Part shown: in pieces, positions 8,575 through 18,201 of the stretch
Layout: each line of letters opens with the position of its first letter
How positions within the stretch are numbered: position 1 is the stretch's first letter
From: Planctomycetales bacterium
Lineage (GTDB): Bacteria > Planctomycetota > Planctomycetia > Pirellulales > Pirellulaceae
Assembly (NCBI GenBank): GCA_020427005.1
Contig: JAGQOY010000002.1
Location: forward strand, 62,001-126,000
Length of the DNA stretch: 64,000 nucleotides
Direction of reading: 5' to 3'
Translations under genes and position numbers: made by a program
The notes under the pieces: model-generated
Told to the model about the DNA's origin: nothing
Seen by the model: the letters and a program-made list of their open reading frames with translations, nothing else
Database searches by the model: none

Positions 8575-9891
8575 TCAATGCTCCTGTACTTCTGCTGCAA
8601 AGGTAAGAGCCTTGTCACTAATATCCTTCCGACACCATGCACCTGCCCAGCGGATTTTTTGGACGGCCGTATAAGCATTCAATTTGGCCACCGAGATACT
8701 TTCGCCGAGTGCAGTGACGCCCAGCACGCGTCCACCATCGGTCAATACGTTATTTTCTTGATCCAGCCGAGTGCCGGCGTGAAAGACCTTCACGTCAGGA
8801 ACTTCATCCGCGGCTTGAATGCCGGTAATCGGTTTGCCTTTCTCGTAATCACCTGGATAACCTTGACTGGCCATGACGACGCAGATGGCAGGACGCGGAT
8901 CCCACTCGGGTGCATCAATTTGATCTAGCTTCTGATCTACAACTGCCTCCAAAATTTCCACTAGATCGCTTTTTAGTCGCATTAGCAGAGGTTGGCATTC
9001 AGGGTCACCGAAGCGACAGTTGTATTCCAATACTTTGGGCCCCGTCTGTGTGAGCATCAAGCCTGCGTAAAGTACGCCTCGGAATGGCTTACGATTGCGT
9101 TTCATCGTATGGATCGTGGGCACTAGCACATGTTCTTCAATCCAGGCCAGTAATGCATCGTCAACCATCGGAGTAGGGCAGTAGGCTCCCATGCCGCCTG
9201 TATTGGGGCCTTTGTCGCCGTCAAAGGCCGGTTTGTGATCTTGAGCTGGCGGAAGCGGAAGGATAGTGCGACCGTCCGTGATTGCCAGTACACTGGCCTC
9301 TTGGCCCTCTAAACGTTCCTCAATAATCATCTGCGAACCGGCTGAGCCGAATTCTTTGCGACGCGCGATCCGATCGATGGCATCCAGGGCTTCGTTTCGT
9401 CGCTTGCATACGATAACGCCTTTGCCTGCGGCCAGTCCATCTGCTTTAACAACCACTGGGCAGCGATCGCGTTCGCCGGGAAATCGTCCTTTGACAAATC
9501 GCATCGCGTCGTCGGGATCTCGGAATATCTGAAAGTCGGCGGTCGGTACATCAGCTTGACGCAAGACGTTTTTGCAAAAGGCCTTGCTGCTCTCTAATTG
9601 GGCAGCAGCACCTGTAGGGCCAAACACCCTTAGTTTTTCCGACTCAAAGGCATCGACTACTCCTAACGCCAGGGGCGCCTCCGGTCCCACCACGGTTAGG
9701 CCAATACGTTCTTGTTTGGCGAATTTGACCAATTCAGCAATATCGCTCACACCGATCGGTACGTTGACTGCATCCAGAGCTGTGCCAGCATTTCCAGGTG
9801 CGACAAAGACCTCTTTGACTCGCGGGCTCTGCTTTATCTTCCATGCGAGAGCATGCTCGCGACCGCCGTTACCGATAATCAGTATTTTCAT
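8575..9891 (-). CDS. purD: Phosphoribosylamine-glycine ligase
   Basis: 438 residues. It joins glycine to 5-phosphoribosylamine with ATP in purine synthesis, in the cytoplasm. The protein opens MKILIIGNGGREHALAWK, the signature of the PurD N-terminal domain. ATP-grasp motifs follow: KADGLAAGKGVIVC near 150, EERLEGQEASVLAI, DHKPAFDGDKGPNTGGMGAY near 215 and EYNCRFGDPECQ near 290. I set the start at the ATG at 9891; the frame extends 22 codons further upstream, but that extension is not part of the family. Length is normal. The neighbours are unrelated to purine synthesis. Confidence 0.96.
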   Translation of the reverse strand: MKILIIGNGGREHALAWKIKQSPRVKEVFVAPGNAGTALDAVNVPIGVSDIAELVKFAKQERIGLTVVGPEAPLALGVVDAFESEKLRVFGPTGAAAQLESSKAFCKNVLRQADVPTADFQIFRDPDDAMRFVKGRFPGERDRCPVVVKADGLAAGKGVIVCKRRNEALDAIDRIARRKEFGSAGSQMIIEERLEGQEASVLAITDGRTILPLPPAQDHKPAFDGDKGPNTGGMGAYCPTPMVDDALLAWIEEHVLVPTIHTMKRNRKPFRGVLYAGLMLTQTGPKVLEYNCRFGDPECQPLLMRLKSDLVEILEAVVDQKLDQIDAPEWDPRPAICVVMASQGYPGDYEKGKPITGIQAADEVPDVKVFHAGTRLDQENNVLTDGGRVLGVTALGESISVAKLNAYTAVQKIRWAGAWCRKDISDKALTFAAEVQEH

Positions 9892-10492
9892 GTTGCGAAT
9901 TATTTCACTTTTGGTCCGTGAATGGTACGAACCATTGGCTGAGGTTTGAGCGGGCAAAAGGCGAATTGTAATTCAAAACAGCTCAAAAAGTCAGACCTGC
10001 ATCTTGCCGTGTCTGACCATATTTTTAAGTCTATTTTCAGGCAGCCCTTTTTGGCAGAAGTTTCCCAGTATTACTCCCATAGATGGCTGGCTTCGAACAC
10101 AGTCTGGTTCATTAGGTACTCGGGTCTTGCGAAATCCCATGGGCGGGGCTTTGGTGCGCTTTGTTGCTGCCGCAATTAGAGCATACGCAAATTTAGCAAG
10201 CAGTTTTGCCTTCAAAGCTTTTCGATCTACCCTAATTCATCCGTACTTTGGCTCCTCAAAAACAGGAATTTCGGAACCTCAACTGCTCCTAAACTATAGA
10301 CCCTTGCCTAGGTTTCGCGCCATAGGTTTGATAGTCTTGGATCGCTCTACGAACCATCGTGTTCTTTGAAAACTTTGACACCTACGACGCTCCAGCTTTG
10401 ACGCTGAGTGCGCGGCAAGCGATAATCGCCGTTAGAGAGTTTCCAACCGGCTTGCTTGCAGGAAAGATCGGGCTCAACAGAAAGTTAATTCG
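9892..10492. other. 600-base stretch with no supported gene
   Basis: This space separates the divergent purD and oxidoreductase genes and should hold both promoters. Short frames exist on both strands (for example 9991-10215 minus, opening with TTG), but none has a ribosome binding site or a recognisable product. I found no clear hairpin or repeat. Confidence 0.5.
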
Positions 10493-12697
10493 ATGGCGCG
10501 CGTTGTAAAGAATGGGGGAGGGTGGGCTGCAATGCGCTACACCCTCAAAAAGGCTGGGCAGGTTGGAGGCATCTGGAAACTCTATCGAGCCCTACGGACA
10601 AAAAACGCCTGCAAGACTTGTGCTCTCGGAATGGGGGGGCAAGCCGGTGGGATGGTCAATGAACGCGGCTCATTCCCCGAAGTGTGCAAAAAGTCGTTGC
10701 AGGCCATGGCTTCCGACATGCAACCAGCCATCACGGCAGATTTTTGGCAACGTCATAGCGTATCCGAATTGCAATCCTGGACACCGCGGCAGTTGGAAAC
10801 TGCCGGCAGACTGATTCAACCTGTTCTTTACACCCGAGGTGCTTCCCATTGGAAGCCAATAACTTGGGCTGAGGCCTTGGATCGTTTGGTTGGGAGTTTG
10901 CAATCGGTTACTCCAAACGAGTCGTTTTGGTACTTCAGCGGTAGAAGTAGCAACGAGGCGAGTTTCCTATTGCATCTTTTAGCCCGACTGTACGGAACAA
11001 ACAATGTCAATAATTGCAGTTACTACTGTCACCAAGCAAGCGGTGTGGGCCTGAACCAGGTTCTGGGCACCGGAACTGCAACTGTGACCTTGGAGGATAT
11101 CGAACACTCCGATTGCGTATTTGTGATTGGTGGCAACCCAGCCAGTAATCACCCACGACTGATGACATCGTTGACTCATTTGCGCCGCCGAGGTGGAAAG
11201 ATTGTCATCATCAATCCCGTTCGTGAGTTGGGTTTGGTCAAGTTTCGCATACCCAGCGACTGGCGCAGTATGTTGTTCAAGGCGGATATTGCAACGCAGA
11301 TAGTTCAACCGCACATCGGCGGAGATTTGGCACTCTTGACTGGCATCGCCAAAGCAATTGACGAATTGGGAGCCACCGATAACTCTTTTCTCAATGTCCA
11401 TTGCCGAGACTCGGAGTCATACCGCGCTTGGTTACGAGAAACTGCTTGGACTGAGTTGGTTCGCAATTCAGGCATCGATGAAGCAGAGATGCGTTCAGTG
11501 GCCGAGACTTATGCAGCTGCAAAAGCAACGATCTTTTCGTGGACGATGGGCATCACACATCACGTCCATGGAGTGCAAAATGTACATGCGATTGCCAACT
11601 TGGCGCTTCTACGAGGCATGGTGGGGCGAGTCGGCTGTGGCTTGATGCCCATTCGTGGACACTCGAATGTCCAAGGGATTGGTTCAATGGGAGTTACACC
11701 TGCGCTGAAGGAGCAGATATTTGAAAAGCTCCAAACTGAGTTCGGATTCGTAATGCCGACAACGCCAGGCATGGACACGATGGCCTGTATGGACGCGGCG
11801 TACAACGGGCAGGCGAAAGTTGGCGTATGCCTTGGCGGAAATCTATACGGTTCCAATCCTGACGCAAAGTATGCCAAAGAGGCGCTATGTCGATTAAGGC
11901 ACTTGACGACGCTTAGTACAACTTTGAACACTGGGCATCCGCATTCGCTGGCGACCGAGAGTATTATCTTGCCCGTGTTGGCTAGAGATGAAGAGCCACA
12001 AGCCACTACGCAGGAATCGATGTTCAATTACGTACGTTTGAGTGACGGAGGTAGGCCTCGTTTACCGGGGCCGCGTAGCGAAATCGAAGTGATTGCAGAG
12101 TTAGGACACCGCCTACTTGCCGATACCCGGCCGTTGTCTTGGGAGGAAATGCGTAACCCGGATCAAATCCGAAAATGGATAGCACGAGTTATCCCTGGAT
12201 ATGCTGCCATCGAGGAGATTGGAAAGAGCAAGCAGGAATTTCAAATCGCCGGCAGAACCTTGCATGCTCCACAATTTGCTACGCAGGATGGGCGGGCCGC
12301 AATGCAAACTTATGCTATTCCCGAGCTAGCAGGGCAGCAGGAACGCGAGCTAAGGTTGATGACGATTCGTAGCGAGGGTCAGTTCAATACGGTTGTTTAT
12401 GAGGAAGAAGATCTGTATCGTGGGCAGGAACGGCGGGATCTTATTCTCATGCATCCTGACGACTTGAATCGGCTGGGACTATCACCAGACCAACCGGTGG
12501 ATGTGTCCAGCCAGGTTGGTCGTATCGAAGGCTATTTGGCTCGGGCCTATGATGCAGTACGGCCAGGGAACGCCCTAATGTATTTTCCAGAGGCCAACGA
12601 ACTGGTACCACGTGATTTGGATCCACAGAGTAAGACACCAGCTTTCAAGGGAGTCGTTGTCACTGTAAATCCCCTTAACGAGATGCGCAGAATCTAG
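10493..12697 (+). CDS. FdhF/YdeP-family molybdopterin oxidoreductase
   Basis: 734 residues of the formate-dehydrogenase-alpha-like family (TIGR01701, YdeP type). Seen: NGGGWAAMRYTLKKAG at the N-terminus, KTCALGMGGQAGGM near 43 in place of the usual four-cysteine iron-sulphur site, SSNEASFLLHLLARLYGTNN, VFVIGGNPASNHPRL, GLMPIRGHSNVQG near 385, and a C-terminal molybdopterin-dinucleotide domain (LRLMTIRSEGQFNT near 622). It has no signal peptide, so it is cytoplasmic. The E. coli relative YdeP is linked to acid resistance, but its substrate is uncertain. No fdhD or partner subunit lies nearby. A hairpin 55 bases after the stop probably ends the transcript. Confidence 0.92.
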   Translation: MARVVKNGGGWAAMRYTLKKAGQVGGIWKLYRALRTKNACKTCALGMGGQAGGMVNERGSFPEVCKKSLQAMASDMQPAITADFWQRHSVSELQSWTPRQLETAGRLIQPVLYTRGASHWKPITWAEALDRLVGSLQSVTPNESFWYFSGRSSNEASFLLHLLARLYGTNNVNNCSYYCHQASGVGLNQVLGTGTATVTLEDIEHSDCVFVIGGNPASNHPRLMTSLTHLRRRGGKIVIINPVRELGLVKFRIPSDWRSMLFKADIATQIVQPHIGGDLALLTGIAKAIDELGATDNSFLNVHCRDSESYRAWLRETAWTELVRNSGIDEAEMRSVAETYAAAKATIFSWTMGITHHVHGVQNVHAIANLALLRGMVGRVGCGLMPIRGHSNVQGIGSMGVTPALKEQIFEKLQTEFGFVMPTTPGMDTMACMDAAYNGQAKVGVCLGGNLYGSNPDAKYAKEALCRLRHLTTLSTTLNTGHPHSLATESIILPVLARDEEPQATTQESMFNYVRLSDGGRPRLPGPRSEIEVIAELGHRLLADTRPLSWEEMRNPDQIRKWIARVIPGYAAIEEIGKSKQEFQIAGRTLHAPQFATQDGRAAMQTYAIPELAGQQERELRLMTIRSEGQFNTVVYEEEDLYRGQERRDLILMHPDDLNRLGLSPDQPVDVSSQVGRIEGYLARAYDAVRPGNALMYFPEANELVPRDLDPQSKTPAFKGVVVTVNPLNEMRRI

Positions 12698-12752
12698 TAG
12701 CGAAACATCAACAGAAAGCCATGACGGTGCGCTCACGAAATTTGGCCAACTT

Positions 12753-12777
12753 ACCCTCCCGAAAAAATCGGGAGGGT
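12753..12777. terminator. Hairpin between convergent genes
   Basis: Perfect 10-base inverted repeat ACCCTCCCGA / TCGGGAGGGT around a five-A loop, lying between the converging oxidoreductase and carboxypeptidase genes. No T-run follows on either strand, so termination is inferred from stem strength and position. Confidence 0.6.
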
Positions 12778-12838
12778 ATGTTGCTTGAGGAGAGTTAGTT
12801 TGTGTACGCGTTCACCGAGAAACCTCGATCCGAACAAA

Positions 12839-14362
12839 CTACTCGTAAATAGGTGCAAGCTTGTTGCTCAGGTATTTTACAAATGGACGATGATTGAGTT
12901 GTTGTCCGGTGGCTTTGAGCATTAGGTCAGGTGCCGATTGGCATCTTCCGTGTGCATGTACATTCTCTCTGAGCCAGGAAAGCATTGGATTGAAATCGCC
13001 TTTCGTAAATTGTTCGGTTAACGGACCGAGCTGTCTTTCCGCGGCTTCTACTAATTGAGCTGCATACAGATTGCCCAGCGTGTAAGTTGGGAAGTAACCG
13101 ATCAATCCTGCGCTCCAATGGACATCTTGCAAGATGCCATCGCGATGTGTGGATGGACGAATTCCCAGATAATGCTGATAGCGTTCGTTCCAGGCATCTG
13201 GTGCGTCAGCCACGCTCAATTCGCCGCTTAACAAAGACTGTTCCAATTCAAATCGAATTAGGATATGCAGATTGTAGGTGACTTCATCAGCCTCGACCCG
13301 AATGAGACTCGGGGCAACCAAGTTGACGTCGCGGTAAACATGTTCTGCTGATAGCGATTTCCATGCTCCGTTCAGCTGTTTGGCGAGCAACGGAAAGCAC
13401 CACCGCCAAAACGCAAAGCTTCGCCCCACGAAGTTTTCCCAAAGGCGACTCTGCGACTCGTGAATGCCCAAGCTGCAGGCTGCTCCCGGCGGAAGTCCGT
13501 ACCATTTATCGGGCAGCCCCTGTTCGTAAATGCCGTGACCGGCTTCATGTAGCGTGCCGTAAAAACCGCTTGGAAAGTACTTCTCTTGGTATCGTGTGAG
13601 GATTCGGCAGTCGTTAGGGCCAAGCGTTGTGCAAAATGGGTGCGTAGTTTCATCCAGGCGACCGCGTGAGAAATCGTAACCAATTTGTTCCGCTATCCAT
13701 TTGCTAATTCTTCGTTGTCGGTCAACTGGTACGGGATATTGCCAACAATGACCGGTAGGGCGATTAGGGGCAATTGTCAGGTTCGACACGAGGGGCACGA
13801 GTTCATCTCGGAGAGCGGCAAAGGTGTTGGTCAGTTGTTGTGTTCGAGCGCCTTCTTCATATTGGTCGAGCAGGGCATCGTAAAGATCTGTTGCGTCGGG
13901 GTTAGGCCGCTCACAAAGAAGTTGTGCCTCCTCGCGCCGCAAATCAAATATGGTCTTCAAATGAGGCGCAAAATCATTCCACGAGTCCAATTCACGGGCT
14001 TTCTCCCAAGCCTGTTGTCCCAGTGCTACAGCGCGAGATGTCGCCTCAACGAGCTCGATAGGCAATTGCGCATGGCGTTTGTAGTCTTTGAAGAGTTTCG
14101 CGATTGTTGCACCCACAGGACTGGTAGCATTGCTGGCCAATGGACCGGCAGATAATTCTTGTAACCAGGCTCCCAATTCGGGAGCAGTGCGCCGGCGGTG
14201 GATCAAGCCACTTAAATGAGTAATTTGTTCGGCGCGATATGCGCCTCCTTGGCTGGGAAGCCCAGTTCTTTCATCCCATTCCAACAACGCTAGAGTTGAC
14301 TCAAGTAGGGCGGTACGGCTGACGTAGGTTTTGGTTTCCTGGAAGGTGTGATCAATATCCAT
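12839..14362 (-). CDS. M32 family carboxypeptidase (carboxypeptidase Taq)
   Basis: 507 residues, the normal length for this family of zinc carboxypeptidases that remove C-terminal residues, with broad specificity in known members. The zinc motif HEAGH sits in GTLHEAGHGIYEQGLP near 270, with the downstream glutamate of GIHESQSRLWENFVGRS near 300. Also typical are DVNLVAPSLIRVEADEVTYNLHI-type residues near 345 and GYFPTYTLGNLYAAQ near 425. No signal peptide, so cytoplasmic. The ATG at 14362 matches the family start. Alone on its strand, facing the oxidoreductase. Confidence 0.95.
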   Translation of the reverse strand: MDIDHTFQETKTYVSRTALLESTLALLEWDERTGLPSQGGAYRAEQITHLSGLIHRRRTAPELGAWLQELSAGPLASNATSPVGATIAKLFKDYKRHAQLPIELVEATSRAVALGQQAWEKARELDSWNDFAPHLKTIFDLRREEAQLLCERPNPDATDLYDALLDQYEEGARTQQLTNTFAALRDELVPLVSNLTIAPNRPTGHCWQYPVPVDRQRRISKWIAEQIGYDFSRGRLDETTHPFCTTLGPNDCRILTRYQEKYFPSGFYGTLHEAGHGIYEQGLPDKWYGLPPGAACSLGIHESQSRLWENFVGRSFAFWRWCFPLLAKQLNGAWKSLSAEHVYRDVNLVAPSLIRVEADEVTYNLHILIRFELEQSLLSGELSVADAPDAWNERYQHYLGIRPSTHRDGILQDVHWSAGLIGYFPTYTLGNLYAAQLVEAAERQLGPLTEQFTKGDFNPMLSWLRENVHAHGRCQSAPDLMLKATGQQLNHRPFVKYLSNKLAPIYE

Positions 14363-14623
14363 AGGGCAGTGATTTCAGTTTCGTAATGAATCGACATGGA
14401 GTAACGGCGAAAAGTAAATGTTCGGCCGAATTCGCTGCCATTGTATCGTCGTATTGAGCAAAAATTGAATTCGCATGGCCGCGGCTTGGAATTATCATGG
14501 CATAAACCCCTTCCTTCCGATCTCCTTCTCTTATCGGCACGCTAGTACGAACGAATCCCACTTCGCGCGGTGGCTGGCTACTGCTCTACTTACCAGGGCA
14601 GGCTCTTCAAGGTAGTTGAATTT

Positions 14624-15355
14624 ATGACCGAACATCTCCCCGTGAATATCATGCCGCAACCAGACGACTGGACTTGCGGCCCAACTTGCTTACATGCAGT
14701 TTACCGGTATTACGGAGAGGATGTCGATTTAGGAATGTTGATTGACCGAGTTCCTAAGCTGGATGATGGTGGCACTTTGGCGGTTTTGCTCGGGTGTGAT
14801 GCTCTGAAACATGGCTATGCTGCTCGGATCTACACCTTCAATTTGACGGTATTTGATCCAACGTGGTTTCGCGACAAAGTCGATATCGCCGCCAAGCTGG
14901 CAGCTCAAGCGGAAGCTAAAGAAGATATCAAATTGCGTTTGGCAACTCGCGGATATCTAGAGTTTCTAGCTTTGGGGGGACAGGTTCGCATGCAGGACCT
15001 GAGCCCACAACTAATTCGCCAATACTTGGCCAGGAACATCCCGCTATTGACTGGCTTGAGTTCAACGTATTTGTACCAAGAGAAGCGCGAAGTCAATCCG
15101 ACGCAGCAGCAGTGTGATATTCGCGGTGTACCGCAAGGGCACTTTGTCATCCTCAGAGGGTACAACCGCGAACAAAAATCGGTGCGAGTTGCAGATCCTT
15201 ATCAAAAGAATCCTTGGAGTAAGAACCTGGATTATGAAGTTCCAATCGCTCGGGTCGTTAGCGCAATTTTGCTAGGTGTATTGACATACGACGCAAATTT
15301 GCTCGTAATTTATCCTAAACAGAATACACAACCGGCTTCCAATGTGTCCCCCTAA
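14624..15355 (+). CDS. C39-like cysteine peptidase, first gene of amide-ligase cluster
   Basis: 243 residues from the ATG at 14624; the frame is open 18 codons further upstream, but the conserved part begins here. The papain-like C39 fold is shown by QPDDWTCGPTCL with catalytic Cys18, and by QGHFVILRGY plus VADPY near residues 185-200, giving the His and Asp. No ABC transporter is fused, unlike bacteriocin-processing C39 proteins, and there is no signal peptide. It precedes a RimK-type ligase and a GCS2 ligase. Such trios were described in surveys of ATP-grasp and amidoligase systems as probable peptide-tagging or peptide-synthesis pathways, in which this enzyme would trim or release the product. 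Product unknown. Confidence 0.82.
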   Translation: MTEHLPVNIMPQPDDWTCGPTCLHAVYRYYGEDVDLGMLIDRVPKLDDGGTLAVLLGCDALKHGYAARIYTFNLTVFDPTWFRDKVDIAAKLAAQAEAKEDIKLRLATRGYLEFLALGGQVRMQDLSPQLIRQYLARNIPLLTGLSSTYLYQEKREVNPTQQQCDIRGVPQGHFVILRGYNREQKSVRVADPYQKNPWSKNLDYEVPIARVVSAILLGVLTYDANLLVIYPKQNTQPASNVSP

Positions 15356-15490
15356 GTCTTTGCAGATTACACGTACCTATCTAACGACCCTTAGTTGTCT
15401 TTGGGAAAGCTTTCGCAGGTCATTTTTTAAGATCAAATAGTCAGTGAATCTCACTTGAATCAACTTTCTTTATAGCCAGGATGTGCACAA

Positions 15491-16963
15491 GTGCCCGCAG
15501 TGGTGGTTGCCAATAGTTCTAAGGATTGGCCGTTTCAAATTCCGAACGTGGAAATCGTAGACGCCAAATCCTATCTCACGAAATCGGAGTATTATGAGCG
15601 GAGGAATGTGAGAGTCTTTAATCTCTGCCGTTCCTACCGATATCAGTCAACCGGATACTATGTTTCTCTACTGGCGGAAGCTCGAGGCCACCGACCGCTC
15701 CCCCACGTAACAACTGTCCAGGACCTGAAGAGCGCGTCGGTTGTCAAAATTGTAGCTGCTGATTTGGACGAGCTAATTCAAAGCAGCCTCAAGCGAATCG
15801 TTTCTGATACGTTCGAGTTAAGTATTTACTTTGGTCGCAACATGACAGAGCGCTATCAGCGACTGGCAATTCGACTATTCAATCAGTTTCAAGCCCCGTT
15901 GTTACGCGCGAGCTTTGTACGTGTGGACAACGAGTGGGCCCTCAAGAGTATTCAAGCGATACCGGCTAGTGAGGTTCCTGAAAAGCACTGGCCTTTCGTC
16001 ATTGAAATGGCTACCAAGTACTTTGAGGGCCAGGCTCCGAAAGCCAGTCGAAAAGCGAATTTCCGTTTTGATTTGGCGATTCTCACCAACGAATCCGAGG
16101 CCGAACCACCTTCGGACTCAAAGGCCATTGAAAAATTTGTAAAAGCAGCGGCAGGCTGCGGGATTCGTGCTCAGGTTATCGAACGTGACGACTACGCTCG
16201 ACTAGCCGAATTCGATGCGCTTTTCATTCGAGAGACAACTTCTGTAAATCATTACACCTATCGCTTCTCGCAACGGGCGGCCAGCGAAGGTTTAGTTGTC
16301 ATTGATGACCCCCTATCCATTGTTAAATGTAGTAATAAGGTCTACTTGGCTGAATTGATGGCGCGGCAGAAGCTGCTGACCCCTAAAACGCTGGTCGTGC
16401 ACAAGGATAATTGGCAGAACGTACAGACAGAACTTGGAATCCCACTTGTTCTGAAGAAACCCGATAGCGCTTTCTCTAAAGGGGTGATCAAGGTAACTTC
16501 ACCCGACGAATTGGAGATGGCCATGAAGGAGATGTTGGCGGATAGCGACTTGGTAGTTGCACAAGAATTTTTGCCAACAGCCTTTGATTGGCGTATTGGT
16601 ATCATCGATCGTCAGCCGCTGTTTGCATGTAAGTACTTCATGGCACCCAAACATTGGCAAATAATCCGCCAAGAATGCCAAGATAAGAATCGCTACGGCA
16701 ATTTCGAAACGATGCCCGTGGAAATCGCGCCGCTCGGAGCAGTTCGAACGGCTCTCAAGGCAGCCAATCTGATAGGCGACGGGTTTTATGGCGTGGATAT
16801 CAAGGAATCCAACGGCAAGTTCTACGTCATTGAAGTCAATGACAATCCGAATGTAGATACTGGCGTCGAGGATAAGGTTCTGCGAGACGAACTATATCTG
16901 CGGGTAATGCGCGTATTCTTGCGACGCATTGAAATGAAGAAAGCGAACTACTACCAATCATGA
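15491..16963 (+). CDS. RimK-family ATP-grasp ligase with RLAN N-terminal domain
   Basis: 490 residues starting with GTG. The first 150 or so match the RimK-like N-terminal (RLAN) domain: VANSSKDWPF, VFNLCRSYRYQSTGYYVSLLAEARGH. The C-terminal half is an ATP-grasp domain: VLKKPDSAFSKGVIKV near 320, EFLPTAFDWRIGII near 360, GFYGVDIKESNGKFYVIEVNDNPN near 440, where the Asp, Glu and Asn bind metal and ATP. Family members add amino acids, often glutamate, through peptide-like bonds. Its stop overlaps the start of the GCS2 gene by 4 bases (ATGA), so the two enzymes are coupled. It should act after or before the GCS2 enzyme on the same substrate; that substrate is not visible from sequence. Confidence 0.9.
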   Translation: MPAVVVANSSKDWPFQIPNVEIVDAKSYLTKSEYYERRNVRVFNLCRSYRYQSTGYYVSLLAEARGHRPLPHVTTVQDLKSASVVKIVAADLDELIQSSLKRIVSDTFELSIYFGRNMTERYQRLAIRLFNQFQAPLLRASFVRVDNEWALKSIQAIPASEVPEKHWPFVIEMATKYFEGQAPKASRKANFRFDLAILTNESEAEPPSDSKAIEKFVKAAAGCGIRAQVIERDDYARLAEFDALFIRETTSVNHYTYRFSQRAASEGLVVIDDPLSIVKCSNKVYLAELMARQKLLTPKTLVVHKDNWQNVQTELGIPLVLKKPDSAFSKGVIKVTSPDELEMAMKEMLADSDLVVAQEFLPTAFDWRIGIIDRQPLFACKYFMAPKHWQIIRQECQDKNRYGNFETMPVEIAPLGAVRTALKAANLIGDGFYGVDIKESNGKFYVIEVNDNPNVDTGVEDKVLRDELYLRVMRVFLRRIEMKKANYYQS

Positions 16964-18192
16964 GTCCATCGGGTTCGCTACACCTGTTCGATGCTTTTGG
17001 AATCGAATTGGAATACATGATTGTCGATAAGGATTCACTAGATGTACGTCCTATTGCCGATCAACTATTGACAGAGGTTGCTGGCGAATTGACTGGAGAA
17101 GTCGAATTAGGCAGCATGGCTTGGAGCAATGAGCTGGCATTGCACGTGCTTGAATTCAAGGTCTCGGATCCCGTGTCCGACCTGACCAGTGTTGCTCAAC
17201 AATTCATGCAACAAGTACAACACGCTAACAGCTTGCTTGCGAAGTGGAACGCGTGCTTGCTACCGACGGCCATGCATCCCTGGATGAATCCCGCTACCGA
17301 ATTGCGTCTCTGGCCCCACGATAATGGGCCGATCTATGAAACCTTTGATCGAATCTTTGACTGCCGTGGCCATGGCTGGGCGAATCTTCAAAGCACGCAT
17401 TGGAACTTGCCATTTCACGGCGACGAGGAGTTTGGCCGACTCCATGCAGCCATACGAATCGTATTGCCTCTTTTGCCGGCCCTCGCGGCTAGCTCTCCGA
17501 TTTTTGATAATCAGAAACAGCCCTGGTTGGATTCAAGGTTGGAAGTTTATCAAAGCAACTGTGCCCGCATTCCATCTATTAGCGGATTGGTAATTCCCGA
17601 GCCTGTATTTTCCGAGCGAGATTATCGAAGCAGTATTTACGAAAAAATAGATCAAGATATTGGGCCGTTTGATCCACACGCGGTATTGAACCATGTATGG
17701 CTCAACGCGCGAGGAGCAATAGCACGATTCGACCGAGGTGCCATCGAAATCCGAGTCCTTGACATTCAAGAATCACCGCCAGCCGATTTGGCAATTGGAC
17801 AATTGATGCTGAAGGCTATCAGCGAATTGTGCCAAGAGACGTACTGTCGGTGGGACTCACAGCGGCAAGTCGATACTGTGCAGTTAGCTGGGCTGCTTCA
17901 AGCAACTATTCTGGCAGGTCCCCAAGCCGGCGTCCCTAGTGTTTTATTGGGCTTGTTTGGCATCGAAGGTAGAGAATCTCTGACGGTAGGGGAACTTTGG
18001 AGAATTGTTTTCGAAAGAAATCGCGAAGAGTTGGATACTCAGACCTGTGAGCATTTGCAGCTGATAATAGAGCAGGGCACGCTTGCGCAGCGAATCTTGG
18101 ATGCAATTGAATCCAAAAATTTAAAAGAAGTCTACGACCGATTGGCTCACTGCTTGCAGCATGGAAGTGCGTTTAATTTGATGCAGCATTAG
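16960..18192 (+). CDS. Glutamate-cysteine ligase family 2 (GCS2) carboxylate-amine ligase
   Basis: 410 residues of the GCS2 fold, which joins a carboxylate, usually glutamate, to an amine using ATP. Seen: FGIELEYMIVD near 9 (metal-binding glutamates), ELALHVLEFKVSDPV near 58, GWANLQSTHWNLPFHGDEEFGRLH near 143 and GAIEIRVLDIQESPPADLA near 258. It overlaps the RimK-type gene by 4 bases. It is not the standard gshA type, and no gshB is present. With the RimK enzyme and the C39-like peptidase it probably makes or attaches a small gamma-glutamyl or amide-linked peptide; this is inference from family and gene order. Confidence 0.88.
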   Translation: MSPSGSLHLFDAFGIELEYMIVDKDSLDVRPIADQLLTEVAGELTGEVELGSMAWSNELALHVLEFKVSDPVSDLTSVAQQFMQQVQHANSLLAKWNACLLPTAMHPWMNPATELRLWPHDNGPIYETFDRIFDCRGHGWANLQSTHWNLPFHGDEEFGRLHAAIRIVLPLLPALAASSPIFDNQKQPWLDSRLEVYQSNCARIPSISGLVIPEPVFSERDYRSSIYEKIDQDIGPFDPHAVLNHVWLNARGAIARFDRGAIEIRVLDIQESPPADLAIGQLMLKAISELCQETYCRWDSQRQVDTVQLAGLLQATILAGPQAGVPSVLLGLFGIEGRESLTVGELWRIVFERNREELDTQTCEHLQLIIEQGTLAQRILDAIESKNLKEVYDRLAHCLQHGSAFNLMQH

Positions 18193-18201
18193 AGTCGCTT
18201 A

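Noticed and set aside
9991..10215. 74-codon minus-strand frame upstream of the oxidoreductase gene
   Set aside because: Opens with TTG, has no ribosome site and no recognisable product.
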